This document shows, in pieces, positions 9,142 through 16,529 of a stretch of 64,000 nt of DNA. Below the pieces are notes generated by a model. It worked only from the letters and a program-made list of their open reading frames with translations, was not told the DNA's origin and searched no databases. The DNA is from Lachnospiraceae bacterium (GTDB lineage: Bacteria; Bacillota; Clostridia; Lachnospirales; Lachnospiraceae). The translations under genes were made by a program, and so were the position numbers. The stretch covers positions 165,772 through 229,771 of the forward strand of contig JAAUZE010000019.1 in the NCBI GenBank assembly GCA_014804755.1, in the 5' to 3' direction. Each line of letters starts with the position of its first letter. Within the stretch, counting starts at the first letter, position 1.

Positions 9142-10051
9142 TTATGAAAAAGTATCATAATAGACGTTTTGTGTATGATTTGTTAAAAGGGACAGCTTTT
9201 CATTTGTATCCCACAAATGTTCTATCTCTTTTATATTTTTATCAGGTTCTGCCAACAATTCCGCCAAATGATCAAGTTCACACAATTCACTTTCATTCAA
9301 TGCCTGTAATCCGCCACGAAGATATAACGGTTGATACGAATAAAAGATTTCGTTGTTCATTAATGCGTGAAAATCCATAAACAAGTATTCGCAGACGCCT
9401 TCCAAAGGATTTGGTGAGAAAACGTCCAGTTTTTTATTTAACGTATTTTTTCTCATACCAAGCCATGCTTCTGAGGCAGTTACAAACTTCCGGCGCGGTA
9501 AATTCAAATTGACTGTAACCAAAACGCTGTTCATATTCATAATAGCCGTCAACATCTGCCAAAACCCACCTGTTTTTATTGAAATCCCAATATTCATTAA
9601 CCCAATGTTCCATATAGCTCTCACCGGCATCACCAAAATCCATAAAACCGGCTCTTGAGCGGCAGGGGATTCCTTTTGCTTTCAAAATTGCGCTAAATAA
9701 TACGGAAGCCTGTCGGCAGGATACGGTAATTCTTTTTGTCACGTCCCGGCCTTTTGTAAATCCCGTTTCATCTAAACGTAGAATGCCGGCAATCATTGCA
9801 ACAGCAGTGATATATAATTCATCTTCATTCTTAAAACGATGCTTCGGATAGGACGCAAATTTTCCAAAATAAGTATCTTCTAAATAAGGAGACGGCTCTG
9901 TAAAATACATAGATGGATGAGTAATTTGATCGCAAACCAACATTCCGATGGAAGGTATGTCATCCGGCAGCGATAATACAAATTCTTTATACATCCCTAC
10001 ATACGTGTAAACACTGGTTTCTAAATAACGCTGATAGATTTTTTTGTTCAT
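9142..10051 (-). pseudogene. Transglutaminase-like protein, frameshifted
   Basis: A transglutaminase-domain protein broken by one frameshift. Frame 1 (10051 to about 9487) carries the catalytic triad: Cys112 in SCRQASVLF, His149 in EHWVNEYW, Asp166 in VLADVD. Near residue 187, just after FEFTAP, homology moves by +1 into a second frame that starts at ASEAWLGMRK and runs to 9142 (FHALMNNEI, AELLAEPDKNIKEIEHLWDTN). Left unshifted, frame 1 stops at 9434 with a short unrelated tail. The start ATG at 10051 has AGGAGG upstream. The cause may be a real mutation or a one-base sequence error. The catalytic core is intact, so a C-terminally altered product might still be active. Confidence 0.8.
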
Positions 10052-10222
10052 ATTTTTTATGACCTCCTGATATTTTAGGAGTAGGCGCCTGCTCTAAATA
10101 GAATGCTATCAAATTAAAAAAATTACGTCAACGCTAAAAATGTATGAGTGCAGAACTTTATATCAAGAGTGTCTGCGCTCTATTCCCAATTATTCAATGC
10201 AAGCTTTTCAGGGTCATAGTTT

Positions 10223-11074
10223 TTATATAGCTAATGCAGATAATACCGTCTTTATATCTTCATTTATGCAAATTGACTGTTTCTCTATCTCTTTTGGGCA
10301 GGCTGCCTCCCCATAATTGATGCACGCATAAACAGCCTTTTCATTCTGCGCAGTTGCCTGCCAAAAAGGATATTTGATAATTCCCGGCGTATTTGATCCA
10401 ACTCCTAATTCAAGATACAAAATATGCAGATTTTCATGCCTGCGCACAAAATCGCCGTACCTCTGATTTGCCTCATACCACCCGCTATCCTGTACAAAGG
10501 TGTCATCACATCTTAAATTCATGCTCATGGGTTTTCCGCAGACTGGACAATGCGGTACCAACTCCGTCGGCACTTTCCTATCCTTTTGCAGCGCAATCAT
10601 CTGCTTTACCGTTTCTTCATTGTCATAGGTTTTTTGATGGCATGGCTCGCTGCATTGCCACAATCCATAATCGCCCTGTGTGTAGAATAATCTTTTTTTA
10701 TCAAAACCCGCAAGCTGGAACTGGTGATCCACATTGGTCGTCAGCACAAAATAATTCTTGTCCTTTATCAATTCATAAAGACTTTTATAAACTTCTGTAC
10801 TCTGCGGCTGATAGCGGTTATACCATATCTGCCTGCTCCACCATGCCCAAAATTCTTCCATGCTGTCAAAAGGATAAAAACCGCCTGAATACATATCCCG
10901 TATTCCATATTGATCTGCAAAATCAGAGAAATACTTTTGAAACCGTTCTCCAGAATAAGTCAGTCCTGCCGCTGTAGACAATCCTGCCCCTGCGCCGATC
11001 AAAATCGCATCCGCATTTTCAAGTTCATTCTTCAGCCTCTCTATTTTTTGTAAGTAACTCTCTGTAGATTTCAT
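10223..11074 (-). CDS. SirTM-class sirtuin (macrodomain-linked)
   Basis: 283 aa. Sirtuin Rossmann fold: GAGAGLST at 27-34, TTNVD at 112-116, and a zinc ribbon with Cys141, Cys145, Cys176 and Cys179. Where deacetylase sirtuins have the catalytic His-Gly, this protein has Gln133-Gly (TQGDYG), the hallmark of macrodomain-linked class M sirtuins, which act as protein ADP-ribosyltransferases. The start at 11074 is inferred from family alignment; it lies inside the macrodomain gene, giving a 50-bp overlap and probable coupling. The usual carrier partners of this class, a GcvH-like protein and a lipoate ligase, are not next to it. Confidence 0.88.
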   Translation of the reverse strand: MKSTESYLQKIERLKNELENADAILIGAGAGLSTAAGLTYSGERFQKYFSDFADQYGIRDMYSGGFYPFDSMEEFWAWWSRQIWYNRYQPQSTEVYKSLYELIKDKNYFVLTTNVDHQFQLAGFDKKRLFYTQGDYGLWQCSEPCHQKTYDNEETVKQMIALQKDRKVPTELVPHCPVCGKPMSMNLRCDDTFVQDSGWYEANQRYGDFVRRHENLHILYLELGVGSNTPGIIKYPFWQATAQNEKAVYACINYGEAACPKEIEKQSICINEDIKTVLSALAI

Positions 11075-11837
11075 AGTCAATATCTTTGAAAACATTAAAC
11101 ACCACCTCCATTTGCCCCCTGTTTGCTCTCTGGAACTCCCTGACTGTTTCCACTGCGATCTGTGCCGCTTTGTCATTTGGAAAATGAAATTCCCCTGTTG
11201 AAATACAGCAAAACGCAATGCTCCTGATCTCATTCTCCAAAGCCACTTCAAGGCACGAGCGATAGCAGTCCGAAAGCTGCTCGCAGTCCCTTTTCTGAAG
11301 CCGCTCTGAAATAATCGGTCCGACCGTGTGTATCACATAGCGGCATGGCAGATTGTACCCCTTCGTAAGCATTGCCCTGCCTGTCGGTTCTTCATAATTT
11401 CTGCCATATATTTTACGCTTCTCCTCCATAAGCGCATGACATTCATTTCTAAGCTGAATCCCGGCATACGTATGGATTGCATTATCTATACACCCATGAC
11501 ACGGGCAAAAACATCCCAGCATCTGACTATTTGCGGCATTCACAATTGCATCCACCTTTAATGTTGTGATATCTCCCTGCCATAAATAAATACCTGGCTC
11601 TGCCTGCAACAGTTCGGAAAGCTCTGTGATTCCTCTGCCCTCTGTTTCAGACTGTAAGTATTCATCCTGTATCTTTGCAAATTCCTCCCCAATTGTTTCC
11701 GGCATACGAATATTGAACAGGGAACGCAGCAGCCTCTTTTGTTCCCCCGCTTCAACCGGTATTTTCATTTGTGCATATCGCGGCTGTTCTTCCAATAGTC
11801 TGCTTATCAGAAATTCTCTTTTTTCTTCCTGTGTCAC
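11025..11837 (-). CDS. Zinc-containing macrodomain ADP-ribosyl hydrolase
   Basis: 270 aa from GTG at 11837. A helical N-terminal extension (1-80) precedes a macrodomain (82-265): GDIT at 88-91, DAIVNAANSQMLGC at 96-109, a Cys/His cluster CFCPCHGC at 109-116 that fits the zinc site of the Zn-macro class, GRAMLT..YNLP at 153-164, and the ISTGEFHFP loop at 212-220. It should remove ADP-ribose from proteins, reversing the adjoining sirtuin. GTG is preferred because GAGGGG lies 7 nt before it; the in-frame ATG 12 codons upstream has no such site. First gene of the pair; two TGTAA-N9-TTACA sites lie upstream. Confidence 0.9.
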   Translation of the reverse strand: MTQEEKREFLISRLLEEQPRYAQMKIPVEAGEQKRLLRSLFNIRMPETIGEEFAKIQDEYLQSETEGRGITELSELLQAEPGIYLWQGDITTLKVDAIVNAANSQMLGCFCPCHGCIDNAIHTYAGIQLRNECHALMEEKRKIYGRNYEEPTGRAMLTKGYNLPCRYVIHTVGPIISERLQKRDCEQLSDCYRSCLEVALENEIRSIAFCCISTGEFHFPNDKAAQIAVETVREFQRANRGQMEVVFNVFKDIDYEIYRELLTKNREAEE

Positions 11838-11896
11838 GGTAATCCCCTCTTTCTGACCGCTCCATTCGGGCAATTTACAAAACAGTTCCTTGTCGT

Positions 11897-11915
11897 TGTA
11901 ACTTCGATTATTACA
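11897..11915. promoter_or_regulatory. Candidate Rrf2 operator, macrodomain-proximal
   Basis: Inverted repeat TGTAA-N9-TTACA, the same design as at 11940 and 12533. It lies just downstream of the predicted -10 box of the macrodomain gene, where a repressor would block transcription. Confidence 0.65.
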
Positions 11916-11921
11916 ATAAAA

Positions 11922-11950
11922 ACCTTATCACGTTTGTATTGTAATGTCAA
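11922..11950 (-). promoter_or_regulatory. Predicted promoter of the macrodomain/sirtuin operon
   Basis: Minus-strand -35 TTGACA (11945-11950), 17-bp spacer, then TAAGGT as a poor -10 (11922-11927). The -35 box lies inside the operator at 11940-11958. The weak -10 may mean that this promoter has low basal strength. Confidence 0.55.
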
Positions 11951-11958
11951 TAGTTACA
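11940..11958. promoter_or_regulatory. Candidate Rrf2 operator over the macrodomain -35 box
   Basis: TGTAA-N9-TTACA. With its flanks it is almost identical to the copy at 12533-12551 (only the eighth spacer base differs, A against G). It is 43 bp from the copy at 11897, about four helical turns. Confidence 0.75.
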
Positions 11959-11977
11959 TCAAAAATATTTCAATAAA

Positions 11978-12017
11978 ATGAAAGAGTCATATTTCACTCG
12001 AAAAATGGCTCTTTCAT
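11978..12017 (-). terminator. Terminator of the Rrf2 gene
   Basis: Stem ATGAAAGAG(C/T)CAT on both arms, 13 positions with one G-T type mismatch, loop of 14 nt, followed on the minus strand by TTTATT. It separates the Rrf2 transcript from the macrodomain operon. Confidence 0.75.
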
Positions 12018-12029
12018 GTAGAATCTATT

Positions 12030-12488
12030 TTATTGTTTATCCGTCGCTGAACTTTCCATAGCAATGTACTTTTCTATATCATCTTTGGCATCCTTTATCG
12101 TGATGCTTTTCATTTCACGTTCCATAGCTGCCTGCACCCGTTCCAGTTTGTCATCCAAGCCTTTATGAATATTTCTCCCAACCGGACAGGACGCAGAAGG
12201 ATTATCATGGAAATGAAACAACTTATGATCCTCGACACATTCAACCGCTAAGTATACATCATAAAACGTTATTTCATCCAATGGCTTCGCTATGGCCGCA
12301 CCGCCGGTTCCCCTTGCCACTGTGATCAGCCCCGCTGCTTTTAACTGTGTCAGCAGCCGTCTGATGACGACAGGATTTACATTGACGCTGCCAGCCAGAA
12401 AATCACTGGTTATCTTATAATCCTTTCCAAAAACATCAATGCAGGCAAAAATATGGATTGCTATGGTAAATCTGCTTGAAATCTGCAT
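12030..12488 (-). CDS. Rrf2-family transcriptional regulator
   Basis: 152 aa. N-terminal winged helix typical of Rrf2 (SSRFTIAIHIFACI, then SVNVNPVVIRRLLTQLKAAGLI at about 34-55, wing GTGGAAIAKPL). It has only Cys16, Cys84 and Cys101, not the three closely spaced Cys of IscR/NsrR Fe-S regulators, so it is closer to the cluster-free members (YwnA/HypR-like) that may sense thiol or electrophile stress. AAAGGAG precedes ATG 12488. Its own promoter carries the operator TGTAA-N9-TTACA, and two copies precede the next operon, so autoregulation and control of the macrodomain/sirtuin pair are likely. Confidence 0.88.
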   Translation of the reverse strand: MQISSRFTIAIHIFACIDVFGKDYKITSDFLAGSVNVNPVVIRRLLTQLKAAGLITVARGTGGAAIAKPLDEITFYDVYLAVECVEDHKLFHFHDNPSASCPVGRNIHKGLDDKLERVQAAMEREMKSITIKDAKDDIEKYIAMESSATDKQ

Positions 12489-12514
12489 CTCGATCTACTC
12501 CTTTTCCATAGCTC

Positions 12515-12543
12515 ATTATATGATCACTCAATTGTAATGTCAA
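12515..12543 (-). promoter_or_regulatory. Promoter of the Rrf2 gene
   Basis: Minus-strand -35 TTGACA (12538-12543), 17-bp spacer, perfect -10 TATAAT (12515-12520). The -35 box lies within the inverted repeat at 12533-12551. Confidence 0.85.
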
Positions 12544-12551
12544 TGGTTACA
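12533..12551. promoter_or_regulatory. Candidate Rrf2 autoregulatory operator
   Basis: TGTAA-N9-TTACA overlapping the -35 box of the regulator's own promoter. Third copy of the motif in 650 bp. Confidence 0.75.
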
Positions 12552-12565
12552 TCATCCCCCCATTT

Positions 12566-12909
12566 CTATCTGTTCATTTTTTGCATTTTCTTTATAATTG
12601 ACTGCCAATACATTCTATCCTTTAACACACGGATAACTGTAACGGTATTATCCTCAACGACAAAGAAAATCATATATGTACTATAAGGTTTAAAATAAAT
12701 CTCCAAGCCCTCTATGACATAGCCCGTACTTTCATAGCCTGTCGGAAATACATTCAACTCTTTTATTGCTTTTTTGATTTTTTGGAAAATTCTTCTGCAT
12801 ATTCCCGATATCGAAAAGTTGTCAGAATGTATTTTTTGGTTTCTTTCATATCTTCAAGGGCATCTTTTGACAAAAGAACCCTGTATTTACTCGGTTTGTC
12901 CATAGGCAT
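12566..12909 (-). pseudogene. RelE/ParE-family toxin, frameshifted in an A6 run
   Basis: ATG at 12909 overlaps the antitoxin stop (TAATG). Frame 1 reads MPMDKPSKYRVLLSKDA and continues to EEFSKK; at the A6 run (T6 on the + strand, 12778-12783) homology moves to the -1 frame and continues IKKAIKELNVFPTGY, then VIEGLEIYFKPYSTYMIFFVVEDNTVTVIRVLKDRM to 12566. Joined, this is a normal RelE/ParE-type toxin of about 114 residues. Unshifted, frame 1 stops a few codons after the run. One lost A, a homopolymer sequencing error, or polymerase/ribosome slippage on A6 would all explain it; slippage would restore some full-length toxin. Confidence 0.75.
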
Positions 12910-13079
12910 TATATTTTATCGATTTCCTCCCATGCCTCTTCAATCGTATATACTTCTCCATTTTTCATGCTTTGAACACCTTTTTCAAGCTCATTATATA
13001 AAGCATGGATAGCATCATGCTCAGAATAACTGTTATTTATCATGTTGTTACTGATAATGGTTTGTGCTTCCGGTGCCAT
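12909..13079 (-). CDS. Type II antitoxin, small
   Basis: 56 aa: starts MAPEAQTIISNNMINNS and ends GEVYTIEEAWEEIDKI. It is not in the usual ORF size range but has an AAGGGAAGTGAG ribosome binding region before ATG 13079 and overlaps the toxin start by one base. The acidic helical C terminus fits a toxin-binding tail; an N-terminal DNA-binding fold is not obvious. It should neutralise the RelE/ParE toxin encoded next. Antitoxin identity comes from position and size. Confidence 0.7.
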   Translation of the reverse strand: MAPEAQTIISNNMINNSYSEHDAIHALYNELEKGVQSMKNGEVYTIEEAWEEIDKI

Positions 13080-13144
13080 ATTCTCACTTCCCTTTATTTA
13101 ATATTTTTATTATATACGAAATAGTATATATAAAACAATGATTT

Positions 13145-13741
13145 TTATTCTTTTTTATGATTGTTTGAGCTTCCATAAACTATCAAGGCAATGATAGCTA
13201 TTTGAATACCTGGAAATGCAATTGCATTTATCCATACATTTATAATTGTTGGTATACTTCTTCCCACAAGAGCTAATAAATACCCTAATGCAACACATAA
13301 AGCAGTAGCCACCAAATTATTGATTATTCTCTTGAAAATAGAAGCACTTTCTCTTTTATTTTTTTGAAATAATACAAACAGGCTTACAAACCATAATAAA
13401 ATCCCACCTGAAATAAATTTAATAGTTTTTTCATTAGTTGTATCTTGTCTTGTTGTGATTAACCCAACAGATTTATCCTGTATTGCGCTAATTTCCTCAA
13501 TGATAGAATTATATTCATCTTGTAATGCTAAATTAGAATTAATTTTATCAGTATCTAGTTGCGTGATTCTTTCCAAAATATCAATTCTTTTATTTATTCT
13601 GCTAAATATCAGAAAATTTGCATCAATATACGGATATAACAGTAATAACAAAACTATAATTGTTAAAATAACCGCCCAAAATATCTTTGCTTTTTTCCCT
13701 GTTGCAATCTCTAAAATATTTTTAATAATCGAATCCATCAT
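13145..13741 (-). CDS. Coiled-coil membrane protein, unknown
   Basis: 198 aa, AT-rich codon use. One transmembrane helix at 20-38, a predicted coiled coil at about 45-90 (IDILERITQLDTDKINSN..LQDEYNSIIEEISAIQDK), then three helices at about 108-125, 140-160 and 168-190. AAAGGAG precedes ATG 13741. I do not recognise the family. It sits in the accessory block between the toxin-antitoxin pair and the EVE-like nuclease gene, and its architecture (membrane helices plus coiled coil) is seen in some membrane effectors of defence systems, but nothing here proves that. Confidence 0.6.
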   Translation of the reverse strand: MMDSIIKNILEIATGKKAKIFWAVILTIIVLLLLLYPYIDANFLIFSRINKRIDILERITQLDTDKINSNLALQDEYNSIIEEISAIQDKSVGLITTRQDTTNEKTIKFISGGILLWFVSLFVLFQKNKRESASIFKRIINNLVATALCVALGYLLALVGRSIPTIINVWINAIAFPGIQIAIIALIVYGSSNNHKKE

Positions 13742-14170
13742 ATTATTCTCCTTTTGTAATTTATATAATTATACTATTTATTCAGAAAAGCGAAATACAT
13801 AAAATAAGATTTTTTAATATTATCTATCATTTTATGTTATTATCCCTGCCGCAGTTCCGTATCATCATAATGCCCAGCTGCGTCAATGTAAACTTCACAC
13901 CATGTTTCAAAATACCTATGACTTAATTTGTCATAAATAATATAAAGCCTAGATTTCTTCATTTGCTCTGTCTCGGCATGTAAAAAGTCCCCGTCTTACG
14001 GTGAAGAACTACAACCACTTATATATCATATACCGGTCAGTGGTAAACTTGCTTTGTATCCGTATCTTATCAGGCACAAAAAGGTAATTCGAGAAACTTT
14101 CCCTAAAATTTCATACCTATGTCACGCGTTTTATTCCTATAAGTTCTACAAAATAGTTATACCCATCACG
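13742..14170. other. AT-rich gap with one possible tiny gene
   Basis: About 430 bp. Only the 40-codon reading frame at 13840-13962 (listed separately) looks at all protein-like. The remainder (13963-14170) shows no start with a ribosome binding site and no clear terminator; it may be degraded sequence. Confidence 0.4.
13840..13962 (-). CDS. Possible 40-aa protein or gene remnant
   Basis: Reads MKKSRLYIIYDKLSHRYF then ETWCEVYIDAAGHYDDTELRQG. Residue composition is protein-like (balanced aromatic and charged residues) and the frame is open for a few codons upstream of the ATG, but the ribosome binding site is weak. It could be a small real gene or the remains of a larger one. Confidence 0.3.
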   Translation of the reverse strand: MKKSRLYIIYDKLSHRYFETWCEVYIDAAGHYDDTELRQG

Positions 14171-15346
14171 CTATAGGACCTCAAGAAGCTTTTCTTCTAC
14201 TACCATCAAAGTCATATAATCTGTCAAATAATCCAAATCAAAAATTGTCATCAGAATATCTTGCTCTGCTTTATACATATATATTGCTTCTGTATCTATA
14301 ACCAATACCCTATTATTATAAATTCTAGCCCTTGCTACTCTTCTATTATTCTTTCTGTCAATAATAATTTCATCATCATCACAGTACTGACGCAATTGCT
14401 GATTGATATTTGGAGTTGCACTTACTAGCAGTTTTACTTCAACCGGTAAATATTTTTTATGAAATAAGATCACATTATCAACAAACGTAATCGATTTGTT
14501 TTTCTTTATACAATCACATTCTTTATAAATACTTTTTATATCGCTCAGATATCGAAGTAATCTATTCACATAAAAAGTCCTGAACTGTGTTTCTAGCATA
14601 AAACTTCTTCGATATTTATTTGATAATTGATACCAGTTATTATCGTCAATTTTAGATAATGGCAAACTACTAGCTATACCTAACCGTAAAAATTCCGGTA
14701 TGGAATTTTTCTTTGAAATCACTTCCTTTAATCTATCAAAGTCCTCTCCAAATACCGGCGTAATTCCGCTTTGACGCGAAACCATAATAAAACTGTTAAA
14801 CTCTGAAATGTGAATTGGATTTGCAAAATTTACAACGTTCGTTATGTCGCAATATAAAGGACTATTCCAATGGTAAAGTGTATCTTTTTGATCTTCAAAA
14901 TATTCAGGAAGTCCCCCAACAACACCAACAGCAAAAATTGTTCCACCATACCGTCTATATAGTTCTAACCCTCTGTCAATCCAAGAGATCATTTCCGCAA
15001 ATTCCTCATCCGAATAATCGCTTTTTGAATTATTCAGACAAGTTCTCAATTTTGTAATGGTACTTTTCGCTGTTTTTGAATGCATAAAGAAGACAATGTC
15101 TCCTACTTTTGCCCATTTAGGACATGTCCAATTGGTTTCATCTTCCAATAAAATATCCTCTACATTATAACATCCGTGTTCTTTAATAAAAAAACGTAAT
15201 TCTTCTAATGACTTAGGAAATGCAATATTGTTAATAAAAGACTGAACGTACTGCTCGCCCCCTTTGTATCTTAAATGCATAATTTGACTTTCTTTTTTAT
15301 CATCAAATGTAATTTCCTCAACCATCATATTGTTTTTGCGATGCAT
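14171..15346 (-). CDS. Putative EVE-like/PD-(D/E)XK nuclease, possible modified-DNA defence
   Basis: 391 aa from ATG 15346, chosen for AGGAG 9 nt upstream; an upstream GTG (15382) has no such site. Residues about 70-208 look like an EVE/PUA-type domain: WTCPKWAKVGDIVFF, then GTIFAVGVVGG and a long C-terminal strand region. Residues about 250-325 look like a PD-(D/E)XK nuclease core: Glu252, Asp290 (FVDNVILF), Glu303-x-Lys305 (PVEVK), then QQLRQY at 316-321. EVE domains bind modified bases, so the pair suggests a modification-dependent nuclease. Single gene in the AT-rich block. Both domain calls rest on motif reading, not a search. Confidence 0.55.
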   Translation of the reverse strand: MHRKNNMMVEEITFDDKKESQIMHLRYKGGEQYVQSFINNIAFPKSLEELRFFIKEHGCYNVEDILLEDETNWTCPKWAKVGDIVFFMHSKTAKSTITKLRTCLNNSKSDYSDEEFAEMISWIDRGLELYRRYGGTIFAVGVVGGLPEYFEDQKDTLYHWNSPLYCDITNVVNFANPIHISEFNSFIMVSRQSGITPVFGEDFDRLKEVISKKNSIPEFLRLGIASSLPLSKIDDNNWYQLSNKYRRSFMLETQFRTFYVNRLLRYLSDIKSIYKECDCIKKNKSITFVDNVILFHKKYLPVEVKLLVSATPNINQQLRQYCDDDEIIIDRKNNRRVARARIYNNRVLVIDTEAIYMYKAEQDILMTIFDLDYLTDYMTLMVVEEKLLEVL

Positions 15347-15519
15347 GTTCGACATCTCCTGTCTGGAATTTGAATTTGTCACTTTATAATCTGATTCTTT
15401 TGCAAAATTAAGGGCGCAGCAGCCACCACGCCCATATTTCTTATCGTTTCAAAACAACTTCTCAATTTTTATTTTTTCCTTGCAATCCATTCTGTATGTC
15501 GCTGTTTATTTCCCGCCCT

Positions 15520-16407
15520 TTACGCAACTTCAATCGTATAAACCGACGTAAAACGCTCTCCCGCCGCAAGCGTATTTCCCCACTCCCGCTCCTCAAGCGT
15601 GCCGTGGAAGTTTTCCGCATCGCAGCGCCCATACCACGGCTCAATGCAGATAAAGGGCGCGTTCTTATGAGGCGGCGACCAGATTCCGAACAGGGGCGCG
15701 TCAAAGGAAACCGTCAGGTACGGCTTCTTTTCCTTTGTCATGAGCGATACGCGATGTGCCTGATCGTGCTCGATAATGAGCGCATCCTCGTCAAATAAAT
15801 GTTCATCGATTGGCAGGATTCCATCCGATAATTCATACGTTTTTTTGCGCTCTGAGGCAAGTCCGTCCCTGCCGATCACCGTGCTAACAAGCGCTCGATC
15901 TGTATCAAATCCGATCAGATAATCACTCTGCTTTGTATTTTTCTCAATGGGGCAGAGGAACGCGGGATGCCCGCCGATGGAAAAATGCATGACATCACTA
16001 CCTGTATTTTCCACCTGCCAGTGAACCTGTACGCCGTCCCCCTCAAGTACATAGCCGATACGAAGCAGGAACGGGAACGGGTAGCGCTCTCTGCTTTCTT
16101 CACTGTCCCGCAATGCAAACCACAATTCCTTCGTTTGTCCGCCGTCATTCTCGATCGGAGTAAACTCCATGTCGCGCGCAAAGCCGTGCTGCGGCATCGC
16201 ATAAGTTTTTCCCTCATAGGTATACTGCTGCCCCTGAAGGCTTCCGACAAGCGGAAACAGCACGGGCGACGTGCGTTTCCAATACGCCGGATCGGCATTC
16301 CACATATATTCCTTCCCGTCCGACAGTCTGCAGAGCGATTTCAGCTCCGCGCCGAACAAATCCACTTCGATTTTGATCACTTCATTGCTTAACTCATAAC
16401 GGCTCAT
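15520..16407 (-). CDS. Aldose 1-epimerase-family protein (LacX-like)
   Basis: 295 aa. Galactose mutarotase-like beta-sandwich: early VDLFGAELKSLCR, central GGHPAFLCPI with the conserved His, and C-terminal FICIEPWYGRCD with the catalytic-type Glu. Similar to LacX/YeaD-like epimerases with uncertain sugar substrate. AGGGGGATTTCT precedes ATG 16407. It marks the return to higher-GC, core-like sequence after the accessory block. Confidence 0.85.
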   Translation of the reverse strand: MSRYELSNEVIKIEVDLFGAELKSLCRLSDGKEYMWNADPAYWKRTSPVLFPLVGSLQGQQYTYEGKTYAMPQHGFARDMEFTPIENDGGQTKELWFALRDSEESRERYPFPFLLRIGYVLEGDGVQVHWQVENTGSDVMHFSIGGHPAFLCPIEKNTKQSDYLIGFDTDRALVSTVIGRDGLASERKKTYELSDGILPIDEHLFDEDALIIEHDQAHRVSLMTKEKKPYLTVSFDAPLFGIWSPPHKNAPFICIEPWYGRCDAENFHGTLEEREWGNTLAAGERFTSVYTIEVA

Positions 16408-16529
16408 AGAAATCCCCCTTTTTTCCGCTTCTTATATTTTCTGTTATTTATCTTTTTTATGAAAGCATTTGTATGCTCTTTTCATTTCATTATATCTATG
16501 CTGCCAAAAAATAACAAGAAAAACCAGGA

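Noticed and set aside
9142-9636. Separate 164-aa gene
   Set aside because: Its first 70 residues are the wrong frame of the transglutaminase; the rest is that gene's shifted C terminus.
12566-12757. Stand-alone 63-aa gene
   Set aside because: It is the C-terminal half of the frameshifted toxin and begins with a chance TTG.
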